Shown here: one piece after another, positions 43,867 through 53,759 of the stretch
Layout of the letters: every line of letters begins with the position of its first letter
How positions within the stretch are numbered: position 1 is the stretch's first letter
Assembly: GCA_016794925.1 (NCBI GenBank)
Contig: JAEUIW010000008.1
Coordinates: forward strand, 103,423-167,422
Source: Phycisphaerae bacterium
GTDB taxonomy: Bacteria; Planctomycetota; Phycisphaerae; Phycisphaerales; UBA1924
Direction of reading: 5' to 3'
DNA length: 64,000 nucleotides
Program-made: the position numbers and the translations under genes
The notes under the pieces: generated by a model
Databases searched by the model: none
What the model was told of the DNA's origin: nothing
The model's input: only the letters and a program-made list of their open reading frames with translations

Positions 43867-45015
43867 CTACGCACGCGCGTGCCGCAGCCGCCAGGCGATG
43901 ATGAGGCCGATGAGGAGCAGGCCGCCGAGAGCCCAGCCGGCCCAGCGCATCCGGGATTGGTACGTTCTTTCTTCCTGGAGCTTGGCGTCGGGGGCGATGG
44001 GCGCGCCGGTGTTGTCGGTGACCTCGGGAGTCGCGCCCAGGAAGTTCTCGACCTGGGTGAACGGCAACGGTCCGCGATACGGGTCGGGGCGATCGGCGCT
44101 GGGGATGGCGGTCAGGGCATCGAATTCCGCATCGGTGAACCCGGACGCCTCGATCAACTCCCGGCGGGTCTTGATGAAGCCGTCGCCGTTCTTCTCCAGG
44201 CTTGTCGCGGCCATCCCGAGCTGCAGTTCGGGCACGAAGCGCCAGTCGCTGAGTTCGATGGCCTCGTCCAGGCTCACCTCGCCCTTGGCATCCACGATGC
44301 GTGACGTGTAGCGATCGATCGTGCCCCAGCCGGCGGCGGCGTCCCAGGTCCCGGAGGCTTCGACGCGCAGCGCGCCGCGCCGACCCGAGGCGGTCCCCAC
44401 GCCTTTCCAGCGCGTGCCCGACGCGTTGAGCTCGCGGCTGAACACGGTGTCGGGCCATGACGCCAGCCAGGAGGTCAGCCCGCCGTCGACAAAGGCTGAC
44501 GAATCGACCATTAACGTCTGTTCGAGCAGGTTGATCTGGTACGGGCTCCCGGGGCGGCTGGCGCGGCGGGGATCCAGCACGCGAAGATGATTGGGCATCA
44601 ACTGAAATGCGTGGTTACGATCCCACACGGAATCGTCGTAGGCGCCGTCCTTCCCGGTCGTGCTCCAACGCCAGCGGCCATTCAGCCGCCACATCACGCA
44701 CTCGCCGACATCCGGGCTGGGATCCTTCAGTCGCCGCTCCATCTCGTATACCTGCTCACGCGCAGGATGCTCGGGCTTGTCCTTCACGAGCGCCCGCAAC
44801 CGTTCAAGCTCGGCGAGGTCGGGCGGCTCGTAGTACTGCGTCCGGCGGTAGTGGATCTTGACATGATCTACGTTCGGGCCGGCAGCTTTGCCCGCGCTGA
44901 GGCGTTTCCACCACGCCTCGAACTCGGGTGTGTTCTGGGCGCCCGCGCGTGACGACGCCGCCAGCGCGAGGATCGTCGCGAAGGCCGCGCACACGATCGG
45001 GGAGCGTCTCAGCAT
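43867..45015 (-). CDS. Exported protein with C-terminal membrane anchor
   Basis: 382 aa from MLRRSPIVCAAFATIL; a longer start at 45048 has no site. A signal peptide (cleaved near residue 27, ASSRAGAQ) is followed by an acidic/aromatic region (HYRRTQYYEPPDLAELERL) and a beta-rich domain (WRLNGRWRWSTTG, TRWKGVGTASGRRGALRVEA). The C-terminal helix GWALGGLLLIGLIIAWRLRHARA is a membrane or sorting anchor. EKNGDGFIKTRREL near residue 275 looks like an EF-hand-type loop (D-G-F-I). No family is recognised. First gene of the exported three-gene operon. Confidence 0.7.
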   Translation of the reverse strand: MLRRSPIVCAAFATILALAASSRAGAQNTPEFEAWWKRLSAGKAAGPNVDHVKIHYRRTQYYEPPDLAELERLRALVKDKPEHPAREQVYEMERRLKDPSPDVGECVMWRLNGRWRWSTTGKDGAYDDSVWDRNHAFQLMPNHLRVLDPRRASRPGSPYQINLLEQTLMVDSSAFVDGGLTSWLASWPDTVFSRELNASGTRWKGVGTASGRRGALRVEASGTWDAAAGWGTIDRYTSRIVDAKGEVSLDEAIELSDWRFVPELQLGMAATSLEKNGDGFIKTRRELIEASGFTDAEFDALTAIPSADRPDPYRGPLPFTQVENFLGATPEVTDNTGAPIAPDAKLQEERTYQSRMRWAGWALGGLLLIGLIIAWRLRHARA

Positions 45016-45158
45016 GGATCCGGCTCCGGCCACACTCCCCCGACCCATTCCCCACGACGACGCAGTCTATCCTGCCCCCCCCCCGTGTCAACATGAATTC
45101 ATATTCGGTCATGATGCTCGCGTCGGTGCGTCAACCTCGCGCCCAGCAGTGCATCCGT

Positions 45159-45184
45159 ACGAACACACGGAAACGTGTGTTCGT
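45159..45184. repeat. Perfect 11-bp inverted repeat around GAAA
   Basis: ACGAACACACG (45159-45169), GAAA, CGTGTGTTCGT (45174-45184). A second short palindrome, ACACA-AATA-TGTGT, follows at 45196-45209. Neither has a T run in the direction of nearby genes. It lies between the end of ftsK and the exported operon's start. Confidence 0.8.
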
Positions 45185-45298
45185 GCGACATCCGCACACA
45201 AATATGTGTTTCTCGATTTCAATTGCCAATGCGCGCCCGAACATGATCGGCGCATGGACTCATGCAGACGTCGGGCGCAACGCGCGAGAGCAATCCGG

Positions 45299-48076
45299 TC
45301 ACACGGCCCGTGCCGCGCCCCGGGTTTCTGCCCCGGTGTTGCCGGCGAGGGACACGACCGGGGCGGGCTCATCGTCGTCGGCCGGTTCGGCGTCGCCCGA
45401 GGGAGCGGGTGCTTCCGCGGCGGCGGCATCGGCCTCGGCCTGGGCCTTCATGGCGTGCCATTCATCTAGGCTGATGAGCACATCGCGATCGACGGTGCCC
45501 TTGTGGTCGCCGACGATGCCGGATTTCCAGAGGGCGTCCATCAGCCGGCTGGAACGGGTGTAGCCGATGGCGAGGCGGCGTTGCAGCATCGACACCGAGC
45601 CCTTCTGCGTCTCCAGCACGATCTCGACGGCCTTGTCGAAGAGCGGGTCCTGCTGGGCGTTGGCGATGCCGTCGTGACCGGCCAGTGCGCCCGAGTCGTC
45701 CCCGCCTCCACCCTCGGCGCCGCCCGTGCCCCCACCCCCCCCACCCCCACCACCCCCACCGGCAGATGACGAGCCCGAGCGGATTTGCATGAGCGAGCGT
45801 TCGAAGCTGGGCGCGGCGATGTCCTTGAGAAAGCGCACGGCGCCACGGATCTCGGAATCGTCCACCAGGGTGCCCTGGGCGCGGCTGAGCTTGCTGGAGC
45901 GGGGCGAGAGGTACAGCATGTCGCCCTGTCCCAGCAGGAGCTCGCCGCCCTTCTGGTCGAGCACGATCCGCGAGTCCATCCCGCTGGCGACCTTGAACGA
46001 GATGCGGGCGGGCATGTTGGACTTGATCAGCCCGGTGACGACGTTGGCCTGCGGCCGCTGGGTCGCGAGGATGAGGTGGATGCCGACGGCGCGTGCCTTC
46101 TGGGCGATGCGCACGATGGAGGATTCGACCTCCTTGTTCGTGATCATCAGGTCGGCGAGCTCGTCGATGACGAAAACGATGTACGGGAGCTTCTTTGGGA
46201 TGCGGGCCTCGTCCTCCTCGTTCTTCGGATTGAAGCGGGCCTTGAGCTCCTCCCACGGGAGCGCGTTGTACGACGCGAGGTCGCGCACCCCCGCCTCGGC
46301 GAGCAGCTCGTACCGCTCGTCCATCTTGCGCGTGGCCCATTCGAGGATCGCCGCGGCCTTTCCCATCTCCGTGACCACCGGGCACATGAGGTGGGGGATG
46401 TCCTTGAACTGGCTCATCTCGACCATCTTGGGATCGACGAGCACGAGCTTGAGCTCGTTGGGCTTCTTGGTGAAGAGGAAGCCGAGAATGATGGTGTTCA
46501 TGCACACGCTCTTGCCCGAGCCGGTGGTGCCGGCGATGAGCATGTGCGGCATCTTCGCGAGGTCCTCGATGAGCGGCTCACCGGAGGCGTCCTTGCCCAG
46601 GAACATCGGCAGTTTCATGGGCGCGTAGGACTCGGTCTTGCCCATCAGCTCCTTGAGGCGCACCTTCTCCTTGGTGGGGTTGGGCACCTCGACGCCCACG
46701 GTGTCGCGGCCGACCTGGTTGGGCACGATGCGGATGTTGATGGCCTTGAGCGCCCGGGCGATGTCGCTCGACACCGCCGACAGGGCCGAGACCTTGGTCC
46801 CCGGCGCCAGGCGCACGTCGTAGAGCGTGATCACCGGGCCCGACTCGATCCCCACCACCTCGCCCGAGATCCGGTACTCCCGCAGGGCCTCTTCCAGGGC
46901 TTCGGCCTGCTCGCGCACGAGCTCCTCCAGCCGCTGGTTGAAGTTCTCCTCGGGGTTCTCGAGCAGGTCCAGCGGCGGGAACTTGTACCCCTCGAGCTCC
47001 GCCACATTCTGGATGTCGCGCATGTCCTTCTCGGTCGCCGTGGTGCGCACGCGCGACGCGAAGCGGACCGGCAGCTTCGCGATCTTGGCCCGCAGCTCGT
47101 CCGGGGTGTACACCTGGGGCGCGCCGGGCGCTTCGTTCTCGGCCTCGTCCGCATCCTCGTCCGAGGCGCGCGGGGCCCGGCCCCGCGGCGCATCTTCCGC
47201 GACGTCCTCGTCATCGTCCGGGGGATCCGGCAGACGGGAGGTCTCGAGCAGCTTCCGCTTCTGCTTGCCCGCCTCCGGATCGAAGCTCTCGGTCGCGCCC
47301 AGGCCGCCCGCCTCTTCGGGGATCGTCTCGGGCTCGTCCTCGTTCTTCTTCACGCCGCGGCCGGCGGCCCTGGCCCCGAGTCGCTCCTCCCGCGCCCGCT
47401 CGGCCATGCGCTCCTCCCAGCGCCCGCGGACCGCACCGGCGCCCGCCGCCGCCGCCGCGCGAACGGGCTTCGCGCCCAGGCGGAACGTCCTCCACGCCAG
47501 ACGCGGCAGGATCACCACCCAGGCGTCGAGGGCGACGGTCGCGCCCACCGCGAACGCGGCCACGATCCATAGCAGCGTGCCGAGCGTGTTGAACCGCGCG
47601 CGCAGTTCCTCCACCGCATAGTGACCGATCAGCCCCCCGCCCAGGCCGGGCACCGGGCCGGAGTCCGGGAATGTCAGGGCCTGACCCGCCGCGACTCCGC
47701 CGGCCATCACCACCGCGCCGATGACGCGGATGGCCGGGTGCGGGATCCGACCGATGAACGCCGTGATGAAGAGGTACGTGCCCCAGGCCGCCACCAGCAC
47801 CCACGCGCCCATCCCGAACATGCTCAGCGCGTGGTACCCCACCACCGCGCCCGCACGCCCGCACCAATTCACCGGCGGGTCGTTGCCGGGAGCCACCGAA
47901 TGCCCGGGCGGGTCCGCGGCGTCGAACGAGAACATCGACAACACCACGAACGCGAACGCGATCACGCCCACGATCCAAGCGAGCCGGCGCAGCACGAGTG
48001 AAAGTTCGCCCGCGGCGCCCATCACCGCCCCCCCCGGCCCGCCACCCTTCAATCTGGTCTTTGCCGACCTGGACAT
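45299..48076 (-). CDS. ftsK: DNA translocase FtsK/SpoIIIE
   Basis: 925 aa from MSRSAKTRLKGG, with AGGAAAGG seven nt before the ATG. It pumps chromosomal DNA through the closing septum. Four N-terminal helices (~30-175) give the membrane anchor. An acidic/Arg linker (~215-330) is followed by the alpha/beta motor: Walker A IAGTTGSGKSVCMN and Walker B IVFVIDELADLM. Near the C-terminus a run of eleven Gly (SSSAGGGGGG region) precedes the gamma winged-helix DNA-reading domain (SVSMLQRRLAIGYTRSSRLMDAL). The tail is acidic/Ala-rich. Linker length is typical of the family; the Gly run is not. Confidence 0.97.
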   Translation of the reverse strand: MSRSAKTRLKGGGPGGAVMGAAGELSLVLRRLAWIVGVIAFAFVVLSMFSFDAADPPGHSVAPGNDPPVNWCGRAGAVVGYHALSMFGMGAWVLVAAWGTYLFITAFIGRIPHPAIRVIGAVVMAGGVAAGQALTFPDSGPVPGLGGGLIGHYAVEELRARFNTLGTLLWIVAAFAVGATVALDAWVVILPRLAWRTFRLGAKPVRAAAAAGAGAVRGRWEERMAERAREERLGARAAGRGVKKNEDEPETIPEEAGGLGATESFDPEAGKQKRKLLETSRLPDPPDDDEDVAEDAPRGRAPRASDEDADEAENEAPGAPQVYTPDELRAKIAKLPVRFASRVRTTATEKDMRDIQNVAELEGYKFPPLDLLENPEENFNQRLEELVREQAEALEEALREYRISGEVVGIESGPVITLYDVRLAPGTKVSALSAVSSDIARALKAINIRIVPNQVGRDTVGVEVPNPTKEKVRLKELMGKTESYAPMKLPMFLGKDASGEPLIEDLAKMPHMLIAGTTGSGKSVCMNTIILGFLFTKKPNELKLVLVDPKMVEMSQFKDIPHLMCPVVTEMGKAAAILEWATRKMDERYELLAEAGVRDLASYNALPWEELKARFNPKNEEDEARIPKKLPYIVFVIDELADLMITNKEVESSIVRIAQKARAVGIHLILATQRPQANVVTGLIKSNMPARISFKVASGMDSRIVLDQKGGELLLGQGDMLYLSPRSSKLSRAQGTLVDDSEIRGAVRFLKDIAAPSFERSLMQIRSGSSSAGGGGGGGGGGGTGGAEGGGGDDSGALAGHDGIANAQQDPLFDKAVEIVLETQKGSVSMLQRRLAIGYTRSSRLMDALWKSGIVGDHKGTVDRDVLISLDEWHAMKAQAEADAAAAEAPAPSGDAEPADDDEPAPVVSLAGNTGAETRGAARAV

Positions 48077-48308
48077 CCGTGCCCTTTCCTCTCGCGACCC
48101 CCCTACCCCGTCACTCCTGCCCGACCGGGGACGACCGACCGGATGGTTGGCCTCGGTCACGAAACGTGCGCGGCGCGCGGCACCCCGCGCGACCGCTCGG
48201 CGGACCGATCCGTGTTCCATCGGCCCTCTGCCGCTCCAACGCACAATTGTTCGACCGGGGACCCTATCGGGAACCAACCGAGGCGGCCCGCTTCATCGCC
48301 ACGCGGCG

Positions 48309-50489
48309 CTACGGGCATCCCCGGAAGAAGGACGACAGGAAATCAAAGAAGTCGAAATCGTCCACGGCGCCGTCTCCGTTGACGTCCGCGCGCGAGTCGG
48401 ATGCGGAGAACTGGTTCAGGTACTCGAAGAAATCAAAGTCGTCGGCCCGGCCGTCATCGTTGATGTCCGCCGCGCACGCCGGCGTCAGGACGCACGCGGT
48501 GGATGTGCCGGCCCCGCAACTGTTGGCGATTTCGAGGCTGTACGTGGCCGCGTCGGCACGGACCAGCCCGGTGATCACCAGCTCAGGGCCGGCGGAGCCG
48601 GTGATCCGATCGCCGTCGGCCAAGGGTTGCCCGTTGCGCGACCAGCGGTACGAGACCGCGCCCCCCGCGCCGGCCCAGAGCGACGCCGCGAGCCGCACGG
48701 TCTGACCCGACTGGAACGCGACGTCCGGCGGCGGCGCGAGCACCAGGGGGTAGTACGGGCCAAGGAACTCCGGCGGCACGCTCGATGACCGGGAGTCCAG
48801 CGCGTTGAATCGTGAATAGGGCGCGGCCAGCCGATGCTGCGTGAACGGATGGGCCACGTACCCCCAGCCGGAGAACCGCAGCATCGCCGCCTGCAGTTCC
48901 TCGTCCGTGAGCGATTGACTCGATGGGTACCCGAGCTCCTGCTTCACGTGCTCCTCGTTCACCTGGGCCCAGGTCTCGTGCCCGGGGATGAGAAAATCGG
49001 CCAGGTAATGCTCGTTGGTGACGCGCCAGCGGCTCTCGTCGGGCGCGCGCGTCCCGAAGATGTACGTCGGCGCGAGGGTGTGCAGCACGTCGCAGGACGT
49101 GTACTCGGTCACGAACGTCACCCGCGGGAACGCCGCCTTGAGTTGCTCCAGCCACGGGTACGCGTCCCACACGGGCATCGAAGTGAACGAGTCCAGCCCC
49201 ACGAGCGTGGCGTTCACGCCCGCCGCGCCCGCCATCTCGTTCAACGCGGCCGCGCGGTGCTCCGGGACGGCCGGGTCGAGGTCCGTCAGAAAATCCGCGT
49301 CCCAGCCGAACGACACGCTCGACGCGTGCCCCCACCACAGCCCCAGCTGGATCCCCGCCTGCGCGAACTGCGCCAGCAGCGGGAGGGTCGTCCGGATCGT
49401 CCAGTCGTCCTGCCAGTGCGAGGTGAACTGGAACGGGTAATTGAAATGGCGGTTGACGAAATACAACCCGGTCGGGTTCCACAGGCAGAACCGGGAGAAA
49501 CCCCCCGCGCGGATCGCGTCCAGGCGCGCCACCCACGGGCCCCAGCCGTGCGCATCGGGCCGGAGTGACTCGTCGTAGAACCCCATCGGGTTCGACTCCG
49601 AGAGGAACTCCGAGTACGCCAGGATGGCCCCCACCACCGGACGCGGATCACGCGTGTACCGCGCCGCGCCGTACCGGCACTGGAAAAACGCCCGGTACGG
49701 CTCCAGCGTCCGCATCCACGCGCTCCGGTGCCCCTCGGTCGTGTTCCGGATGACGCGGCACGAGACCTCGTACGTCCGCGTGGATCGCGGGGGAAGATCC
49801 CCCGCGGCGTTGTAGACCCGATCGCCGCCGATCAGGTACGAGGGATTCAGGTCCAGCTTCACCTGCCAGTTGCGGCCCCCCTCGGTGTACTGCCCGCCGG
49901 GGCTCTCGATGCGGATGAACGCGGCGTGCGCATAGTCGAGGATCGGGTACTTCAGCGACACGCCGATCGTGTAGTCGCCGTCCGTCACGATCGCCACCGG
50001 CGAGTACATCGTCCGTGGATAGATGTTCCCGCCGCCGAAGTAATTCCCGTCCGCGTGATCGATCGTCACCCGCTTGCCGTCGGTGTAGAAATCCCGCGAC
50101 CCGATCACGCGCCCGAAGCGGATCCCCGGCACGTACAGCGTCCCGGGGCTCCGCCAATCGTTCGATGTGTTGCGGAACGTGTAGACGACGTCGTACCCGT
50201 CCGGCATCGGCCGGAAGCGGACCTCCGGCTCCAGGGGCGTCATCACGGAGCCCATCCCCGGCCCCCACACCGCCTGCAGGTTCGGCGACATCAGCACCCG
50301 CCCCGAGTCCACATCGACCATCGTGATCATGCGCGCCGCGTCCATCTCGACGCGGAGCTCGAGCCCGTCGGACTGCGCGATCGCCGACGCGCCCGCGCAC
50401 AGCCATGCGCCCGCGCACGCCGCGCGCAGACCCTTCCCCGCGGCTCCGACAATGCGGACCGCCCCCTCCCAAAAAGGGATCCTTCGCAC
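48309..50489 (-). CDS. Secreted glycoside-hydrolase-like protein with Ig-like domain and dockerin tail
   Basis: 726 aa from GTG 50489, with GGAGGAGAG upstream. A signal peptide (cleaved near ASAIAQ, residue ~39) leads to a beta-sandwich and then a TIM-barrel-like region (GFSRFCLWNPTGLYF, GIQLGLWWGHASS) similar in style to alpha-galactosidase-type enzymes; Asp in GLDSFTSMP and Glu in VTEYTSC could be catalytic. An Ig-like domain (YRWSRNGQPLADGD) and a C-terminal dockerin (DINDDGRADDFDFF, DVNGDGAVDDFDFF, ending GCP) follow. Dockerin calcium loops are clear. The substrate is unknown and the enzyme call is inference. Confidence 0.8.
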   Translation of the reverse strand: MRRIPFWEGAVRIVGAAGKGLRAACAGAWLCAGASAIAQSDGLELRVEMDAARMITMVDVDSGRVLMSPNLQAVWGPGMGSVMTPLEPEVRFRPMPDGYDVVYTFRNTSNDWRSPGTLYVPGIRFGRVIGSRDFYTDGKRVTIDHADGNYFGGGNIYPRTMYSPVAIVTDGDYTIGVSLKYPILDYAHAAFIRIESPGGQYTEGGRNWQVKLDLNPSYLIGGDRVYNAAGDLPPRSTRTYEVSCRVIRNTTEGHRSAWMRTLEPYRAFFQCRYGAARYTRDPRPVVGAILAYSEFLSESNPMGFYDESLRPDAHGWGPWVARLDAIRAGGFSRFCLWNPTGLYFVNRHFNYPFQFTSHWQDDWTIRTTLPLLAQFAQAGIQLGLWWGHASSVSFGWDADFLTDLDPAVPEHRAAALNEMAGAAGVNATLVGLDSFTSMPVWDAYPWLEQLKAAFPRVTFVTEYTSCDVLHTLAPTYIFGTRAPDESRWRVTNEHYLADFLIPGHETWAQVNEEHVKQELGYPSSQSLTDEELQAAMLRFSGWGYVAHPFTQHRLAAPYSRFNALDSRSSSVPPEFLGPYYPLVLAPPPDVAFQSGQTVRLAASLWAGAGGAVSYRWSRNGQPLADGDRITGSAGPELVITGLVRADAATYSLEIANSCGAGTSTACVLTPACAADINDDGRADDFDFFEYLNQFSASDSRADVNGDGAVDDFDFFDFLSSFFRGCP

Positions 50490-50659
50490 GCTCGTCTCTC
50501 CTCCACTCCATGCGCCCCGTACACCGGTGGGCGGGGCCTCACCACGGTACCAGAACCGCGGTCGCGAACACAAGAGCGACCCAATCGAGCCGAAACTCGA
50601 ACAGATTCCCAACCCTCAAAGCGGTGTCGTGGCAGCCCGTGGGGCGAACGCCAGCCCTT

Positions 50660-52111
50660 TCAAAGCAGCGACGCGGCGAGGCTCGCCAGCTCGCTCCGCT
50701 CGCTCTTCATCAGCGTGACATGACCCGCGATGCGGACGCCCTTCATCCGCTCGACCGTGTAACTCAGACCGTTGGACGCGGAATCGAGATAGGGGTTGTC
50801 GATCTGCTCGATGTCGCCGGTGAGCACAACCTTCGTGCCCTCCCCGACGCGCGAGACAATCGTCTTCACCTCATGGGGCGTGAGGTTCTGAGCCTCGTCA
50901 ACGATCATGAACTGGTGCGGGATGCTCCGCCCCCGGATGTACGTCAGCGGTTCGAGCACGAGCTTGCCCGACGCCATCAGCTTCGCCAGCCGCTGCTCGA
51001 TCGAATGGCTCTCGGTGGTCTGCATCGGCGCCCCCCGCGTCGAGAGCAGGTACGCGATGTTGTCGAAGATCGGCTGCATCCACGCCGTGAGCTTCTCGTC
51101 CTTGTCCCCGGGCAGGTACCCGATGTCACGGCCCATGGGCATGATCGGTCGGGCCACCAGCAGCTTCTCGTACCGCTCCTCCGTGAACACCTTCGCCATC
51201 CCGGCCGCCACCGCCACCAGCGTTTTCCCCGTCCCGGCCGAGCCCAGCAGCGTCACCAGCCTGATTTCCTCGTCCATCAGCAGGTCCAGCGCCATTGTCT
51301 GCTGCAGGTTCCGCGCCAGGATCCCGAACACGGGCTTGCGCGGCCCGGCCACGGGGATCACGTGCTCCGTGTCCGCCAGACGACGCGCCAGGCCGGTGTG
51401 CGATTCCTTGCCCGCCTCCCGCAGCACCAGGAACTGGTTGGGCGCGACCTCGCGCTGGTACGCCTCGCCCTCGGCCGTGGTTGACCGCAGGGCCCGGGCC
51501 AATCGCTCCAACGGGAACATCCGGTCGTTGTACAACTCGTCGATGACTCCCGACTCGACGTCCAGCACGTGGAAGCCCGAGTACAGACGGTCCGTGTCGA
51601 CCTTCTGATTCTCGAAATCCTCGGTGCGAATCCCCAGCGCATCCGATTTGATCCGCGCGTTCAGGTCCTTCGAGACGAAGACCGTTCGCACCCCTTGGTT
51701 GTGCAACGACCACGCGGTCGCGATGATGCGGTTGTCCGGGGAATCGTCGCTGATCACCCCCGGGCGGGTGTGCTCCGACGCGTCCACCCGCACCCGGCCC
51801 GACCGATGCCCGCCGCCCCCCCCGCCCTTCCCGTTCCCCCAGGGCACGCCGTCCACCAGCCGTCCGCGCGTCCGCAGCCGATCCAGGTGCCGGATGCACT
51901 CGCGTGCGTTGCGGCCGATGTCGTCGTTGCCGCGCTTGAACTTGTCCAACTCCTCGATCACCGCGAACGGGATGACCACGTCGTGCTCCTGGAAGACGAA
52001 CATCGCCTCCGGGTTGTGGAGCAGGACGTTGGTGTCAAGTACGAAGTGCTTGGGGCCCGACTCGTCCTTGATGCGGCCCCGGCCCGCCGTCGCTGATCGG
52101 CCACGTGGCAT
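50660..52111 (-). CDS. PIN-PhoH ATPase
   Basis: 483 aa. Residues ~20-160 form a PIN nuclease domain: VLDTNVLLHNPEAM (first Asp), IEELDKFKRG and later Asp residues. Residues ~235-483 are PhoH: Walker A GSAGTGKTLVA, LVARPIMPMGRDIGYLPGD, DEAQNLTPHEVK and VVLTGDIEQIDNPYLD. This PhoH2-type arrangement is an RNA helicase/nuclease; roles in RNA decay or translation stress are known in others. A Gly-rich loop interrupts the PIN domain. It stands upstream of the dockerin gene; a DUF456 gene ends 103 nt before its start. Confidence 0.93.
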   Translation of the reverse strand: MPRGRSATAGRGRIKDESGPKHFVLDTNVLLHNPEAMFVFQEHDVVIPFAVIEELDKFKRGNDDIGRNARECIRHLDRLRTRGRLVDGVPWGNGKGGGGGGHRSGRVRVDASEHTRPGVISDDSPDNRIIATAWSLHNQGVRTVFVSKDLNARIKSDALGIRTEDFENQKVDTDRLYSGFHVLDVESGVIDELYNDRMFPLERLARALRSTTAEGEAYQREVAPNQFLVLREAGKESHTGLARRLADTEHVIPVAGPRKPVFGILARNLQQTMALDLLMDEEIRLVTLLGSAGTGKTLVAVAAGMAKVFTEERYEKLLVARPIMPMGRDIGYLPGDKDEKLTAWMQPIFDNIAYLLSTRGAPMQTTESHSIEQRLAKLMASGKLVLEPLTYIRGRSIPHQFMIVDEAQNLTPHEVKTIVSRVGEGTKVVLTGDIEQIDNPYLDSASNGLSYTVERMKGVRIAGHVTLMKSERSELASLAASLL

Positions 52112-52214
52112 CGCGCGTATCTCCGCTCATCCGGGCCGGGAGACGAGCCTCCGCTCGACCGCCCCGTCCCGTCCGACCTCCGCGCCCAGCATACCCCCGG
52201 CGCGCGCCCAACGC

Positions 52215-52721
52215 TCAATCCACGCACGCCGCGATCGTCAGCGCCGCGCCGACCAGCGCCGCGCACCCGGCCTTGATGATCATGGCCGCGGCCCGACCCG
52301 CCGCCGCGCCCCCGCCCGCCCGCGCCGAGTCCCCCCAGCCCCGGCCCGCGACGGCGCGCTCCGCCACCAGCGCCCCGACCCCGGCCCCGCCCACGGCCCC
52401 CACGATCGTTCCCACGACCGGCAACACCAGCGAGCCCGCGATCGCCCCGCACACCGTCCCGATCAGCGCCCCCACGCTCCCCGAGCGACCACCCCCGGCG
52501 CGGCGCGACCCCCACGAACCCGCCGCCAGCTCCATCACCTCCGCCGCCAGGCACACCGCGCTCGCCGCGCCCAGCGTCCACCAACTGAACGTCCCCGGCC
52601 GCCACCACTGGCACCCCAGCGCCGCGAGCACGATGAACCACGTCCCCGGCAGCGTCAGCAGGGTCATCAGCACCCCGACGCACGTCGCCGCCGCCAGCAC
52701 GCACGCGATCACCCAGATCAT
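52215..52721 (-). CDS. DUF456 family membrane protein
   Basis: 168 aa. Glycine-rich hydrophobic helices at the N-terminus (MIWVIACVLAAATCVGVLM, TWFIVLAALGCQWW) and a characteristic GTVCGAIAGSLVLPVVGTIVGAVGGAGVGAL stretch in parts are typical of DUF456, a small conserved inner-membrane family of unknown role. A short basic loop (GSWGSRRAGGGRSG) faces the cytoplasm. It is 22 nt after the preceding membrane-protein gene and so probably in one operon with it. No function is known. Confidence 0.85.
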   Translation of the reverse strand: MIWVIACVLAAATCVGVLMTLLTLPGTWFIVLAALGCQWWRPGTFSWWTLGAASAVCLAAEVMELAAGSWGSRRAGGGRSGSVGALIGTVCGAIAGSLVLPVVGTIVGAVGGAGVGALVAERAVAGRGWGDSARAGGGAAAGRAAAMIIKAGCAALVGAALTIAACVD

Positions 52722-52743
52722 GGGGCCAGCCCCGCGTCGCGAT

Positions 52744-53652
52744 TCACGCCGTCCCGGCCGCCGAAGCCGGTTCCTCCTTCGCCGCGTCCTCCCCGCCTTG
52801 TCCCGCGCTCGCCTTGGCGGATTCCGGGAACGCGATCCGCTCCATCTCCAGGATCCACTCCTCCAGCGACGTGAACTTCAGGAGGTCCAGCTTCAGCGGC
52901 GCCGAGCCGTCCTTGAGGTGCAGCGTCACGAAGAACTTGTCCCACTTCCGCTTGTCGAATTCCTTCACGTCCGCGGGCGTCACCGCCCGGCCGTCCGGCA
53001 CGGTCAGCGTGTGCGACGATGGGTCGTACCGGAACGACGTCCGCGCCGCGCGGATGAAGTTCAGGCCCACCCACGCCGCGCCCACCAGGCCCACCACCAC
53101 GATCACCCACTGCAACGGGATGTCGTACGCGTTGAGCGGCTTGGGCGGGGCGTGCTTCGAAAAATACTCGCGCAACTCGGCCAGCGTCTTCTCCGGCTGA
53201 TCCAGGACCGTGCCGGCCGGCACGCACGCCCCGACCAGCCGCAGCGAGTACAGCCAATCCAGGCGCGCCGCACGCAGCATGTCCTCCGAGAGCTTCGCCA
53301 GCTCCAGCCTCGCCCGTCGGCCCTCGGGGGTGTCCGCCTGCGACTCCAGCAGCAGGTTGCGCCCCCGCGACTGCGCCACCCGCAAGTCCTTGCTCGCCGC
53401 GTCGAGCTTCGCGTACTCCGCCGCGGGATCGGACACGGACGTGAACGACATCTGGTTCGTCCGCTCCGCTTCCTCCAGGTACGCCTTGAGCTGGTAGCGG
53501 GCGTCCACCCGGCCGCGCTCGGGATAGAAGTACAGCGCGTCGGCCAGCCCCCAGACGCCGAAGCCCGCCAGCACCACCAGGAAGATCACGATCTTGATCC
53601 ACCATTTCTTGTTCAGCGTGGTGGTCCGCGCACCCTCGGCAGCCGTCGTCAT
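52744..53652 (-). CDS. Hypothetical membrane protein
   Basis: 302 aa from ATG 53652, with GAGGAGG seven nt upstream; the longer start to 53730 has none. A first membrane helix (WWIKIVIFLVVLAGFGVWGL) is followed by a helical extracytoplasmic region (~45-165, LKAYLEEAERTN, YAKLDAASKDLRVAQ). A second helix (LQWVIVVVGLVGAAWVGL) leads to a cytoplasmic domain with YDPSSHTLTVPDGRAVTPADV and LEEWILEMERIAFPESA. No family is recognised. It is followed by the DUF456 gene. An Ala/Glu-rich tail may be disordered. Confidence 0.65.
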   Translation of the reverse strand: MTTAAEGARTTTLNKKWWIKIVIFLVVLAGFGVWGLADALYFYPERGRVDARYQLKAYLEEAERTNQMSFTSVSDPAAEYAKLDAASKDLRVAQSRGRNLLLESQADTPEGRRARLELAKLSEDMLRAARLDWLYSLRLVGACVPAGTVLDQPEKTLAELREYFSKHAPPKPLNAYDIPLQWVIVVVGLVGAAWVGLNFIRAARTSFRYDPSSHTLTVPDGRAVTPADVKEFDKRKWDKFFVTLHLKDGSAPLKLDLLKFTSLEEWILEMERIAFPESAKASAGQGGEDAAKEEPASAAGTA

Positions 53653-53759
53653 CGCGTCCTCCTCATTCGGTCCGCCCAGTGTAGGGGCGGAATGCGGCTC
53701 CCGGTCGCGCCCCGACCGCGCGCCCGCCACGGTTACAATCGGCTCCCCGACCGCCGACG

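Noticed and set aside
43835..44458. A long 5' extension of the Cys-rich secreted protein
   Set aside because: It overlaps the upstream exported gene out of frame, has no signal peptide and is Arg-rich as in shadow frames.
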